Below, one piece after another: positions 52,116-60,253 of a DNA stretch of 64,000 bases. The stretch is taken from the NCBI GenBank assembly GCA_963698495.1, contig CAVORB010000009.1, positions 186,001-250,000 on the forward strand. The letters are read 5' to 3'. The notes under the pieces are model-generated. The model was given only the letters and a program-made list of their open reading frames with translations. It made no database searches and had not been told where the DNA came from. This stretch comes from CAVORB01 sp963698495. Its GTDB lineage: Bacteria; Pseudomonadota; Gammaproteobacteria; Chromatiales; Chromatiaceae. How positions within the stretch are numbered: position 1 is the stretch's first letter; every line of letters starts with the position of its first letter. The position numbers were made by a program, and so were the translations under genes.

Positions 52116-54374
52116 ATGCGCATGAATCAGCACACCGGCAATCCACCCGTACTTTCTTGTGACGGATCCCGCGAGGCACTGGTCTCGCGATCCTGGCGTT
52201 CGTGGACGTTGTTTGCCCTGTTGGCTCTGGGCCTTGCAGTGGTGCCGGTAGCGGGGTTTGCAGAGGTAACGGACCTTCCGATTCCATCGGAGAACGAGTT
52301 CGTGAAGAAAGGGTTTCTGCCAGTCACCCTGTTCGGCGCTGTTCCGGACGACGAACGAGACGATACCGCGGCAATACAGAAAACAGTGGACGCCGCGCTG
52401 GAGCACGGATACGTCGCCTTTTTCCCGTCGGGGAGATACGTCGTAACCGATACGATTCGTGTCATGCAACCGACCAAGTGGAACGAGAAACGAAGGAAAT
52501 GGCTGCACGACAGAACGAAGGCGAATGCGCTTGTAGGCTCCACGCAGCCGTCGCGTCCAAGCCTGGTCCTCGCCGCGAATGCTCCCGGTTTCGATAATCC
52601 AGCTCGCCCCAAGCCCCTGGTCTGGATCTGGGCTCAGCCCCGGGACGAGAGACCCACGGGATCGTCGCGGTCTCTCGGCAGCACTGACCCCGGGGACGAG
52701 CAGCCGAGCATCTCGATGAACCAGGTGTTCAAGGGGATCGACATTGACCTGCGCGCCGAGGGAAACCGCGGGGCGGTCGGCATCCGGCACGCGGGCTCCC
52801 AGGGCTCTACGATTGAAGATGTCGACATCCAGGCCGAGGGCGCCTACGCGGGAATCATGAATTCTCCCGGTCAAGGGGGTGGCAACTACCGCATCAAGAT
52901 CTTTGGTGGCGATTATGGCGTGTGGGCCAACTACCTAACGCGTTTCCCTGTTTTCGCGGGACTTCGACTGATTGGCCAAAAGAAGGCGGCGATCTACTGG
53001 AACGGCCAATCGAATATGACGGTAGCGGGGTTCTATATCGAACGCGCTGGCGCCGGGCCTGTCATCGAGCTGAGCGGCAAGAGAAAGGTCGTAGGCGGGG
53101 CACTCACCCTTGTCGATGGCATCATCAAGGTCCAGGGTGGTCTGGCCCTTGACAACACCGCGGGTAGGAATCTGTACCTGAGACAGATTGCGGTGTCTGG
53201 CGCCGACAGCATCGTGCTGAGCAAGGACCAAGAGGCCGTCCAAGCGCAGGGTGCGTGGACGCAGGTCGTTGAATATGCCTACGCCGGTAGCCAAAGCGAA
53301 ATCTTGGTGAACGGGGCGGCGCCAGCGGAGCGCACACAGCTCGTCGAAGTGCAGGCCGGCGAAGAAGTCGACCCGGATGCGGTTGAGTCGAGGCACGTCT
53401 GGGGCGAGGATTTCCCGTCGTTTGAAGATCCGGGTGTAGCCAATGCGGCGGATTTCGGGGCGGTGCCTGACGACACGTTCGATGATACCTCGGCGATCGA
53501 GAAGGCATTTTCCTCGCATGATAAGGTCTTCCTTCCGAAAGGCGTCTACATCGTAACCAGGACGCTGACTATCCCGAAGGACAAGCATCTTTTCGGGACC
53601 GCAAAACACCTCACGGTTATCCGGGCGAGCGAGCAATGGAATCCGCCGGCTGGAACACCGGTCGTAACCACCGCGGATGACCTATCATCGGCGTCTTCGT
53701 TGTCTTTCTTGCAGATCGAGGCGGGTGCCGAGCAAAGACACACGCCTTTGGTTTGGCTTGCCGGGCGGGAATCCACGGTGAGGGACATCATGGTGGATCT
53801 CTCCCACCCCGACACCCGGAGACGTAAGTCGGGACAGGGATCGGCGGCGCGCCGGCTGGACACCTATCGCATCGAGGGCGGGGGGCGCTGGTATGGCGTG
53901 GCGGCGCCATGGGAGAAACTGCGCTCGGTTTCCAAGGAGCGCGATTATCGGCACCTTCGGATCCAGGGTACGAAAGAGCCGCTCGCGATCTATGGACTTA
54001 ACATTGAGAGGTCGCACTCCAATCCGCAGAGTGAGATCAGCAACGCAGAAAACGTGAGCATCTACTACCTGAAGGGTGAAACCCTCGAGCACGAGAACCA
54101 TTCGGTGCTGTCGATCGTGGACTCCCGCAATGTCGCCGTTTTCGGTTACTCGGGTAACGCTACGCCGCTGGGAAACTCCTTGATTTCACTTGAGGGTAGT
54201 GAGGAGATCTCGTTGGCGAACGTGGCACCGGTGCGGCAACGGAAGGGGTTCTACACCGTTTCCGAGGAGCACGAGGGGAAATCCATCGTTGCGAGCGGCG
54301 AAAAAGCGGTCGTGCTATTCAAGCGTACCAGTCAGGGACGGGACTCAGCGTCTGGTTCCGAAGCAACGCATTAA
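52116..54374 (+). CDS. Secreted protein with two pectate-lyase-superfamily beta-helix domains
   Basis: The 752-residue protein from ATG 52116 has a signal peptide (TLFALLALGLAVVPVAGFA). Two segments open with the Pectate_lyase_3 signature: LFGAVPDDERDDTAAIQKTVDAAL (near 70) and DFGAVPDDTFDDTSAIEKAF (near 450), each followed by VFLPKG/FFPSGRY-VVT. The domains resemble GH55-like or phage tailspike beta-helices that cleave or bind polysaccharide. Catalytic residues cannot be named. Lying at the end of the export block, it may degrade or edit the polymer. Confidence 0.78.
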   Translation: MRMNQHTGNPPVLSCDGSREALVSRSWRSWTLFALLALGLAVVPVAGFAEVTDLPIPSENEFVKKGFLPVTLFGAVPDDERDDTAAIQKTVDAALEHGYVAFFPSGRYVVTDTIRVMQPTKWNEKRRKWLHDRTKANALVGSTQPSRPSLVLAANAPGFDNPARPKPLVWIWAQPRDERPTGSSRSLGSTDPGDEQPSISMNQVFKGIDIDLRAEGNRGAVGIRHAGSQGSTIEDVDIQAEGAYAGIMNSPGQGGGNYRIKIFGGDYGVWANYLTRFPVFAGLRLIGQKKAAIYWNGQSNMTVAGFYIERAGAGPVIELSGKRKVVGGALTLVDGIIKVQGGLALDNTAGRNLYLRQIAVSGADSIVLSKDQEAVQAQGAWTQVVEYAYAGSQSEILVNGAAPAERTQLVEVQAGEEVDPDAVESRHVWGEDFPSFEDPGVANAADFGAVPDDTFDDTSAIEKAFSSHDKVFLPKGVYIVTRTLTIPKDKHLFGTAKHLTVIRASEQWNPPAGTPVVTTADDLSSASSLSFLQIEAGAEQRHTPLVWLAGRESTVRDIMVDLSHPDTRRRKSGQGSAARRLDTYRIEGGGRWYGVAAPWEKLRSVSKERDYRHLRIQGTKEPLAIYGLNIERSHSNPQSEISNAENVSIYYLKGETLEHENHSVLSIVDSRNVAVFGYSGNATPLGNSLISLEGSEEISLANVAPVRQRKGFYTVSEEHEGKSIVASGEKAVVLFKRTSQGRDSASGSEATH

Positions 54375-54536
54375 GGAGACGCTGACCTATTCAGCGTTTC
54401 CCGTGGTACAGGACGTACCGCCATTTTCAACGCGTGTAACGCGTTGAAAATGAGGGAACCGGGAAACCGCGTTTTCCCGTTCCGTCTGATTTTTGGCCAG
54501 GATGGCCAATAAATCAGTGTCCCCTTAAGGAGACGC
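54371..54536. repeat. Composite palindromic element, copy F, flanked by 12-bp direct repeats
   Basis: TTAAGGAGACGC occurs at both ends (54371-54382, 54525-54536); the left one contains the stop codon of the upstream gene. Inside: GGTAC/GTACC, a perfect 13-bp stem CATTTTCAACGCG/CGCGTTGAAAATG (54422-54452), a CGGGAAAC/GTTTTCCCG stem, and TTGGCC-AGGA-TGGCCAA. Confidence 0.75.
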
Positions 54537-54565
54537 GGATTATCGGCCATGTGAACGTTGATCCA

Positions 54566-54583
54566 CTGGGCCAACGATTGCAT
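54566..54583 (+). promoter_or_regulatory. Sigma-54 promoter (-24/-12), copy 5
   Basis: CTGGGCCAACGATTGCAT: TGG, GG-N10-GC spacing, ATTGCAT at -12. It ends 59 bases before the ATG of the substrate-binding lipoprotein gene. Confidence 0.72.
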
Positions 54584-54642
54584 ATCCTATCCCGGTCGTC
54601 CCGACTGAGCAGACCGGTGTGTTGCTGCAGGCGTCAAGAACC

Positions 54643-55590
54643 ATGCCCAGCTTCCTGAAAAGTTTCAGCTTGATCCTCCTGCTTGGACTCGTTGTCGCCG
54701 GATGTGGGCAGGAGCAGACGCCTATCCGACTCGGGACCAATATCTGGCCCGGTTATGAACCACTCTATCTCGCCCAGCGAATCGATCTGCTTGACGGTGA
54801 GCGGGTCCGTCTCGTCGGCTATCCATCAGCCAGCGAGGTCATCCTCGCCTTCCGCAACAAGTCTCTAGAAGCAGCTTCACTGACCATGGATGAAGCACTG
54901 CTGTTGCTCGATAAAGAGGTGCCGATCAAGATCATCCTGGTCCACGACATGTCGGAAGGGGCGGACGTCATCGTCGCGACACCTGAGATCGAAAACATCA
55001 CCGACCTTCAACACCGGAATGTTGGCGTAGAGAGCACGGCCTTGGGTGCCTACGTGATCTCCCGCGCCCTGGCGATGAACGATCTCACCGTTTCAGAGAT
55101 CCGAATTAAGCATCTCGACGTAAACGAGCACGAGGCCGCCTTTCGTGACGGCGATATCGATGCGGCGGTTACTTTTGAGCCGTTCCGAACCAGACTGCTG
55201 GGAATGGGCGCGCGGGAGATCTTCAGCAGTCGCGAAATTTCCGGAGAAATTGTCGACGTTCTGGTGGTGCATGAGGATGTCTTGGACACCCGCTTGGATG
55301 ATCTCAGACACCTCACGCAGAGCTGGTTCGGCGCGCTGGCGTACCTAGAGGATGAACCTCAAGAGGCGGCAGCCGCGATGGCCAAACGACTGAAAATTCA
55401 GGATGACGAAGTTCTGGAAAGCTTTCAGCTGATTCGCTTTCCAACACGGGAACAGAATATCGCACTGCTGTCGAAAAACAATGGTGAGCTGTTGCCGATA
55501 GTCGAGAAGCTCAACGGATTCATGTACGAGGCGGGACTGATCAACAGGGACGAGCCCATCCGGAATTTGCTGACGCCGGACGCGCTTTAG
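54643..55590 (+). CDS. Substrate-binding lipoprotein, NitT/TauT (NMT1) type
   Basis: The ATG at 54643 opens a lipoprotein signal (FSLILLLGLVVAGC). Mature residues IRLGTNIWPGYEPLYLAQ, EAASLTMDEALLLLD and GADVIVATPEIENITDL match the SsuA/ThiY/NMT1-like periplasmic-binding fold. 315 residues in all. No permease or ATPase gene lies nearby; the next gene, 22 bases on, is a membrane diguanylate cyclase, so the protein more likely reports a ligand to it than feeds a transporter (inference). The ligand is unknown. Confidence 0.82.
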   Translation: MPSFLKSFSLILLLGLVVAGCGQEQTPIRLGTNIWPGYEPLYLAQRIDLLDGERVRLVGYPSASEVILAFRNKSLEAASLTMDEALLLLDKEVPIKIILVHDMSEGADVIVATPEIENITDLQHRNVGVESTALGAYVISRALAMNDLTVSEIRIKHLDVNEHEAAFRDGDIDAAVTFEPFRTRLLGMGAREIFSSREISGEIVDVLVVHEDVLDTRLDDLRHLTQSWFGALAYLEDEPQEAAAAMAKRLKIQDDEVLESFQLIRFPTREQNIALLSKNNGELLPIVEKLNGFMYEAGLINRDEPIRNLLTPDAL

Positions 55591-55612
55591 CAACGATACC
55601 TTGCGTAAGCCC

Positions 55613-57382
55613 ATGGGAAAGTTTCGCCGGCTGGGCATCCTCATTCCTGCGCTGATCCTTTGCGTGTTCCTTGTCACCGCTTCTGTCGCCACCTTTATTG
55701 CGCGGGAAACCGCGCAGAAGCAGACCTACATCACGGTTGGTCAACTGGCGCGGGATCGCCTCACCTTCGTCCGAGGCGCCGCCCAGGAGTTTCTCAAAAT
55801 GGGCTCCCCGGATCGGTTGCAGCATTTGATCTCCAGTCTCGCGTCCGATTTGGACCTCGTCCATATTCTGCTGGTCGACGGGCGTGATCGCGTGCTCGCC
55901 TCCAACGATTTGAGTGATAAGGGGTCTCTTTGGCGGTCCCTTGACTATGCGCTTGACGAGGTGGTTTTGCAGAGGGTGCGAAGACTGGAAGGATTGGAAG
56001 TCCAGGAATTTCGCGATCAGGGTCATCTCGACGCCTATGCGGGGTTGTGTGGTATCAGCAGTGCGGACCGCTTACGCCCGTCGACCTGCGGCTTCATCAG
56101 CTATCGCGTCGATCTTCGGCCTCACATCCTCGCCACAACCCAGGCACTGCGGCAGCAATCTGCCTACTACATACTTGGCATGGCTATTGTGGTGCTGGTG
56201 AGTCTGATTCTGCTCCACTTCTTTGTTGGCCGGCGCACGCAGCGGATTACCACAGCGCTGAACCTTTTTGCGGAGGGAGAAAGAGGATCGCGTATTTCGA
56301 TTGATCGCAAGGATGAGATCGGAGCTATCGGTCTGTCTGTGAACGCGTTGCTGAGAAAGGTAGTAGAAGATGAAGAGGCGATCCGTGAAGCCCATGAGAG
56401 GCTCAACGCAGTAATCAGCAACGTGGTCGATAGTGTCATTGTGATCACCGACAGCGGCATCGTCGAGGATGCCAACCCTGCGACCTATCGGGTATTCGGC
56501 TACCAGCCAGAAGAGATCATTGGACGGAAAATCAACATATTGATGCCGGAGCCCGTTCGTGGTCTACATGACAGCTATTTGGAACGGTATCGAAGTACAG
56601 GGGATTCGAATGTGATCGGCATCGGTCGCCAGGTAGAAGCCCAACACAAATCTGGTCGCCGATTCCCACTGGATCTGAGCGTCAGTGAGATCGAAGTGCA
56701 GGGCAAACGCCTGTTTATTGGCATCCTGCGAGATGTCAGCGAGCAGGTGGCAATGCGTGAAAGAATGAGGAAGGCATACGAGGATCTCAAACGCGTGAAT
56801 AGTGAGCTCGAGAAACAGGCACGCACAGACAAGCTCACGGGCCTGGCCAATCGGAGACAATTCGATATCACCTGCATGGCGGAGGCGCTGGAGGCCGCCC
56901 GCGAGCTCAGTTCTCTTTCCGTCCTGCTGCTGGATGTCGACTACTTCAAGCCCTTCAACGACCACTATGGTCATCTCGCGGGAGACCGTTGTCTGCGGGA
57001 CATTGCCGATATGCTGCGGAGGTCCTTCAGCCGCGCGGGTGATCTTGTGGCGCGCTACGGCGGTGAGGAGTTCGCAGTGATTCTTCCTGCGCGGAATCAG
57101 GCGCAGGCTGCCTGGAGCGCGGCAAGGTGCCTGGAAGCTATCCGCAAGCGGGCGATACCCCATGCCAGATCTCAAATCGCCGATCACGTGACGGTCAGCA
57201 TTGGACTCGTTAGCTATCATCCCGGATCGAACACCCCCATAGATCCGGAAGAGTTGATACAGGTGGCAGATGAGATGCTGTATCTGGCGAAAGCGCAGGG
57301 GCGCAACCAGGTCAGGCAAAGCGTTTTCAGCGGCGTGGAGAATGACGCGGCCGTCAACGATGGGCGTCTCACAAGGCCTTGA
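55613..57382 (+). CDS. Membrane diguanylate cyclase: periplasmic sensor, HAMP, PAS, GGDEF
   Basis: 589 residues. Two membrane helices (ILIPALILCVFLVTASVATFI; about 190-208) enclose a periplasmic domain of 160 residues, followed by HAMP (RRTQRITTALNLFAEGE), PAS (AVISNVVDSVIVITDSGIVEDAN, FGYQPEEIIGRKINILMPEP) and GGDEF with the active motif YGGEEF and the metal Asp in LLLDVDYFKPFNDHYGHLAGD. No RxxD inhibitory site in the usual position that I can see. It makes c-di-GMP, which often activates exopolysaccharide synthesis. The 3' end overlaps argA by 14 bases, convergently. ATG 55613 preferred over TTG 55601. Confidence 0.9.
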   Translation: MGKFRRLGILIPALILCVFLVTASVATFIARETAQKQTYITVGQLARDRLTFVRGAAQEFLKMGSPDRLQHLISSLASDLDLVHILLVDGRDRVLASNDLSDKGSLWRSLDYALDEVVLQRVRRLEGLEVQEFRDQGHLDAYAGLCGISSADRLRPSTCGFISYRVDLRPHILATTQALRQQSAYYILGMAIVVLVSLILLHFFVGRRTQRITTALNLFAEGERGSRISIDRKDEIGAIGLSVNALLRKVVEDEEAIREAHERLNAVISNVVDSVIVITDSGIVEDANPATYRVFGYQPEEIIGRKINILMPEPVRGLHDSYLERYRSTGDSNVIGIGRQVEAQHKSGRRFPLDLSVSEIEVQGKRLFIGILRDVSEQVAMRERMRKAYEDLKRVNSELEKQARTDKLTGLANRRQFDITCMAEALEAARELSSLSVLLLDVDYFKPFNDHYGHLAGDRCLRDIADMLRRSFSRAGDLVARYGGEEFAVILPARNQAQAAWSAARCLEAIRKRAIPHARSQIADHVTVSIGLVSYHPGSNTPIDPEELIQVADEMLYLAKAQGRNQVRQSVFSGVENDAAVNDGRLTRP

Positions 57383-58715
57383 TGAAGACCTTGGAGTTGC
57401 GGCGGTAGTTGTAAAGGGACTGCCGCTCCATGGGCAGGTCGCCGAGGCCGGAGGGCTCGAACCCGCGCTCGCGGAACCAGTGAGCGGTCTGGGTCGTCAG
57501 GACGAACAGACGCCGGATGCCCCGTTGGCGGGCGATACTCTCTATGCGCTCGAGCAAGCGGTCGCCGCGGCCACGATCCCGATATTCGGGATGAACGGCA
57601 ACGCAGGCGAGCTCTGCCATGTGGTCGGCGTGGTAGCAGTAGATTGCGGCGCAGGCGATCGCCATACCGTCGCGCTCGAGCAGGAAGAAGCGGTCGATCT
57701 CGGTCTCGAGTCGCTCTCGCGACCGGCGCACCAGCACACCGGTTTCCTCCAGCGGTCGCAGCAGCTCGAGGATCCCGCCGACGTCGTCGATGCGCGCCGG
57801 GCGCAGCTCTTCATAAGGTTGCGCGGTGATCAGTGTGCCGACGCCGTCCCGGGTGAAGAGCTCACGGAGCAGGGCGCCGTCGGTGCGGCGGCTGATGAGA
57901 TGGACACGCTTGACTCCCTGCATGCAGGCGTCGGCGCCGGCGCGGAGAGACTGGGCCAGATCCTCCGGTAGCGGCGGAGCTGCGTGCAGCAGGTCCTCTA
58001 CGTCCCCGCTCAGGACGTTGGAGATGATGTTGCCGGCCGCGTCGATTACTCCCGGCTCCTCGAGGAGGAAGATCAGCTTGTCAGCGCCCAGGGCAATGGC
58101 GGCGGAGCGGGCGACGTCAGCCGCGCTGAGGTTGAACACCTCTCCGGTGGGCGAGTAGCCGAGGGGAGGCACAAGCGCGATCGCGCCGTCGTCCAAGCGC
58201 TGGCGCAACGAATCCCGGTCGATCCTGCGCACGACGCCGGTGTGCAGGTAGTCGACCCCTTCCAGCACGCCGAGGGGCTTGGCGGTGACGAAATTCCCGG
58301 AGGCGACCGGGATGCGCACCCCTGCCATCGGGGAGTTGGCGAGTCCGAGCGAGAGCAGTGCCTCGATCTCGACCCGCAGGGCGCCGGCGGCCTCCTTGAC
58401 GCAGGCAAGCGCCTGGTCGTCGGTGATTCGCAATCCCCCGACGTAACGCAGCGCAGCGCCGCGGGTCGCGAGCCGCTCCTCGATCTGGGGCCGTGCCCCG
58501 TGCACCAGAACCAGTCGGATACCCAGGCCGTGGAGCAACGCGAGGTCGTGGATCAGGTCCGGAAAACGGCAGTCCACGACCGCCTCGCCGGCGAAGGCGA
58601 CGACGAACGTGCGTCCGCGGTGGGCATGGACGTAGGGTGTCGCCCGGCGGAACCAGTGCACGAACGGGTCCACTGCAGGATTCTCGTCCTTTGCTGGGGA
58701 GATCTCGTCAGCCAT
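57369..58715 (-). CDS. argA: Amino-acid N-acetyltransferase (N-acetylglutamate synthase) ArgA
   Basis: 448 residues, the length of classical ArgA. The N-terminal amino-acid-kinase-like domain carries LVLVHGARPQIEERL and YLHTGVVRRID; the C-terminal GNAT domain has ACVAVHPEYRDRGRGDRLL (acetyl-CoA loop) and ends FEPSGLGDLPMERQSLYNYRRNSKVFIKAL, the ArgA signature end. First step of arginine synthesis, feedback-inhibited by arginine through the N-terminal domain. Follows pilR by 114 bases on the same strand. Confidence 0.95.
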   Translation of the reverse strand: MADEISPAKDENPAVDPFVHWFRRATPYVHAHRGRTFVVAFAGEAVVDCRFPDLIHDLALLHGLGIRLVLVHGARPQIEERLATRGAALRYVGGLRITDDQALACVKEAAGALRVEIEALLSLGLANSPMAGVRIPVASGNFVTAKPLGVLEGVDYLHTGVVRRIDRDSLRQRLDDGAIALVPPLGYSPTGEVFNLSAADVARSAAIALGADKLIFLLEEPGVIDAAGNIISNVLSGDVEDLLHAAPPLPEDLAQSLRAGADACMQGVKRVHLISRRTDGALLRELFTRDGVGTLITAQPYEELRPARIDDVGGILELLRPLEETGVLVRRSRERLETEIDRFFLLERDGMAIACAAIYCYHADHMAELACVAVHPEYRDRGRGDRLLERIESIARQRGIRRLFVLTTQTAHWFRERGFEPSGLGDLPMERQSLYNYRRNSKVFIKAL

Positions 58716-58829
58716 CGGAGGTTGTGCTCATCTCGGGTATGTCTTGGCCGGAACGCATCCTCGGATTCGGCCCTTGCCGGAGTCTCGGCGTCGGCGCTGG
58801 CCACGATGCGGTAGAGGTGGCGCTCGCGC

Positions 58830-60179
58830 TCATTCGATGCCGAGCTTGCTCAGCCGGTAGCGCAGGGAACGCAGGGTCATTCCCAACCTGCGCGCGGCGG
58901 CCGTGCGGTTCCAGCGGGTGTCTTCCAGGGCCTGGATGATCGCCTTTTTCTCGACCTCGCCGAGGAAGTCCTCCAGGGGCTGATCGTCGCTTTTCGGCCC
59001 GGTCGCGGTGCTCGCCGGCTCGGTCCGTGGCAGGTGGAGATCGTCCGCCTCGATGACATCGCCCTCGCTCAGCGCAAGGGCGCGCTCGAGAATGTTCTCG
59101 AGCTCCCGCACGTTGCCGGGGAAGGGATAGCGTCGCAGCACGGCAAGGGCCGCGGCCGACAGCGCCGGTTTGGCGTCTCCGGACTGGCGGGTGATGCGCC
59201 CGAGAAGGTAGTCCGCCAGGTCCGGGATATCTCCCGGACGCTCGCGCAGAGGCGGCATGCGCAGCTCGATGACGTTGATACGGTAGAACAGGTCCTGGCG
59301 GAAGGCGCCGTCCTCTACCTGCAGGTTGAGGTCGCGGTGACTGGCGCTGATGATGCGCACGTCCACCGGGATCTCATGCTGGGCGCCGACCGCGCGCACG
59401 CTCTTCTCCTGAATGGCGCGCAGCAGCTTCACCTGCATCGGTAGGGGCAGGTCGGCGATCTCGTCGAGAAAAAGCGTCCCGCCCTCGGCCGCCTGGAAGA
59501 GCCCCTGCTTGTCGCTGACGGCGCCGGTGAAGCTGCCCTTGCGGTGGCCGAAGAGCTCGCTCTCTACCAGGTCCTGCGGGATCGCGCCGCAGTTGACGGG
59601 CACGAAGGGCGCACCCGCCCGGGGGCCCTGGGAATGGATCATGCGGGCCGCGAGCTCCTTGCCGGTCCCGCTCTCGCCGGTGATGAACACCGGCGCCTGG
59701 TTGCGTGCGAGCTTTGAGATCATGCGCCGGATCGCGTGCATCGGCTCGGATTCACCGAGCAGCCCGGGCGTGGGGGCTCCCTCGGCGGTGGGCGCCGCCC
59801 GGTCGGGTGACGCGCGCACTCTCAGCGCGGACTCCACGAGCCGCCGCAGGAGCTGCAGGTCGAGCGGCTTGGAGACGAAGTCGAAGGCGCCCGCCTTCAT
59901 GGCGGCCACCGCCGATTCCATGCTGCCATGGGCGGTGATGATGGCCACCGGGAGGTCCGGCCTATTCTCGCCGATATGCTGAACCAGATCGATACCGCTG
60001 CCGTCGGGCAAGCGCATGTCGGTGAGGCAGAGGTCGAAGGATTCGGTGGCCAACAGGCGCCGGGCCTGGGTGACGTCGGCGGCGGTACGACAGCCGATGT
60101 CCATGCGGGCAAGGGTGATATTCACCAGCTCGAGGATGTCCTGCTCGTCATCCACGACGAGCACCTGTGCCTTGCTCAT
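58830..60179 (-). CDS. pilR: NtrC-family sigma-54 response regulator, PilR-like
   Basis: 449 residues from ATG 60179: receiver domain (VLVVDDEQDI, phospho-acceptor in CLTDMRLPDGSG, KP switch SKPLDLQ), AAA+ domain (Walker A GESGTGKE, the sigma-54-contact loop GSFTGAVSD, Walker B GGTLFLDEIADL) and a Fis-type helix-turn-helix (NRTAAARRLGMTLRSLRYRLSKLGI). Closest in form to PilR, which activates pilA. It is the only sigma-54 activator in this window, so it is also a candidate for the promoters at 20.5-54.6 kb (inference). Confidence 0.9.
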   Translation of the reverse strand: MSKAQVLVVDDEQDILELVNITLARMDIGCRTAADVTQARRLLATESFDLCLTDMRLPDGSGIDLVQHIGENRPDLPVAIITAHGSMESAVAAMKAGAFDFVSKPLDLQLLRRLVESALRVRASPDRAAPTAEGAPTPGLLGESEPMHAIRRMISKLARNQAPVFITGESGTGKELAARMIHSQGPRAGAPFVPVNCGAIPQDLVESELFGHRKGSFTGAVSDKQGLFQAAEGGTLFLDEIADLPLPMQVKLLRAIQEKSVRAVGAQHEIPVDVRIISASHRDLNLQVEDGAFRQDLFYRINVIELRMPPLRERPGDIPDLADYLLGRITRQSGDAKPALSAAALAVLRRYPFPGNVRELENILERALALSEGDVIEADDLHLPRTEPASTATGPKSDDQPLEDFLGEVEKKAIIQALEDTRWNRTAAARRLGMTLRSLRYRLSKLGIE

Positions 60180-60253
60180 AGAGTTCCGCTCGCTAGCTCC
60201 GCCACGTGGGTATCCCAAGCCTCACGACACCGGGGAGTCTGTCTCTTTGGCAG

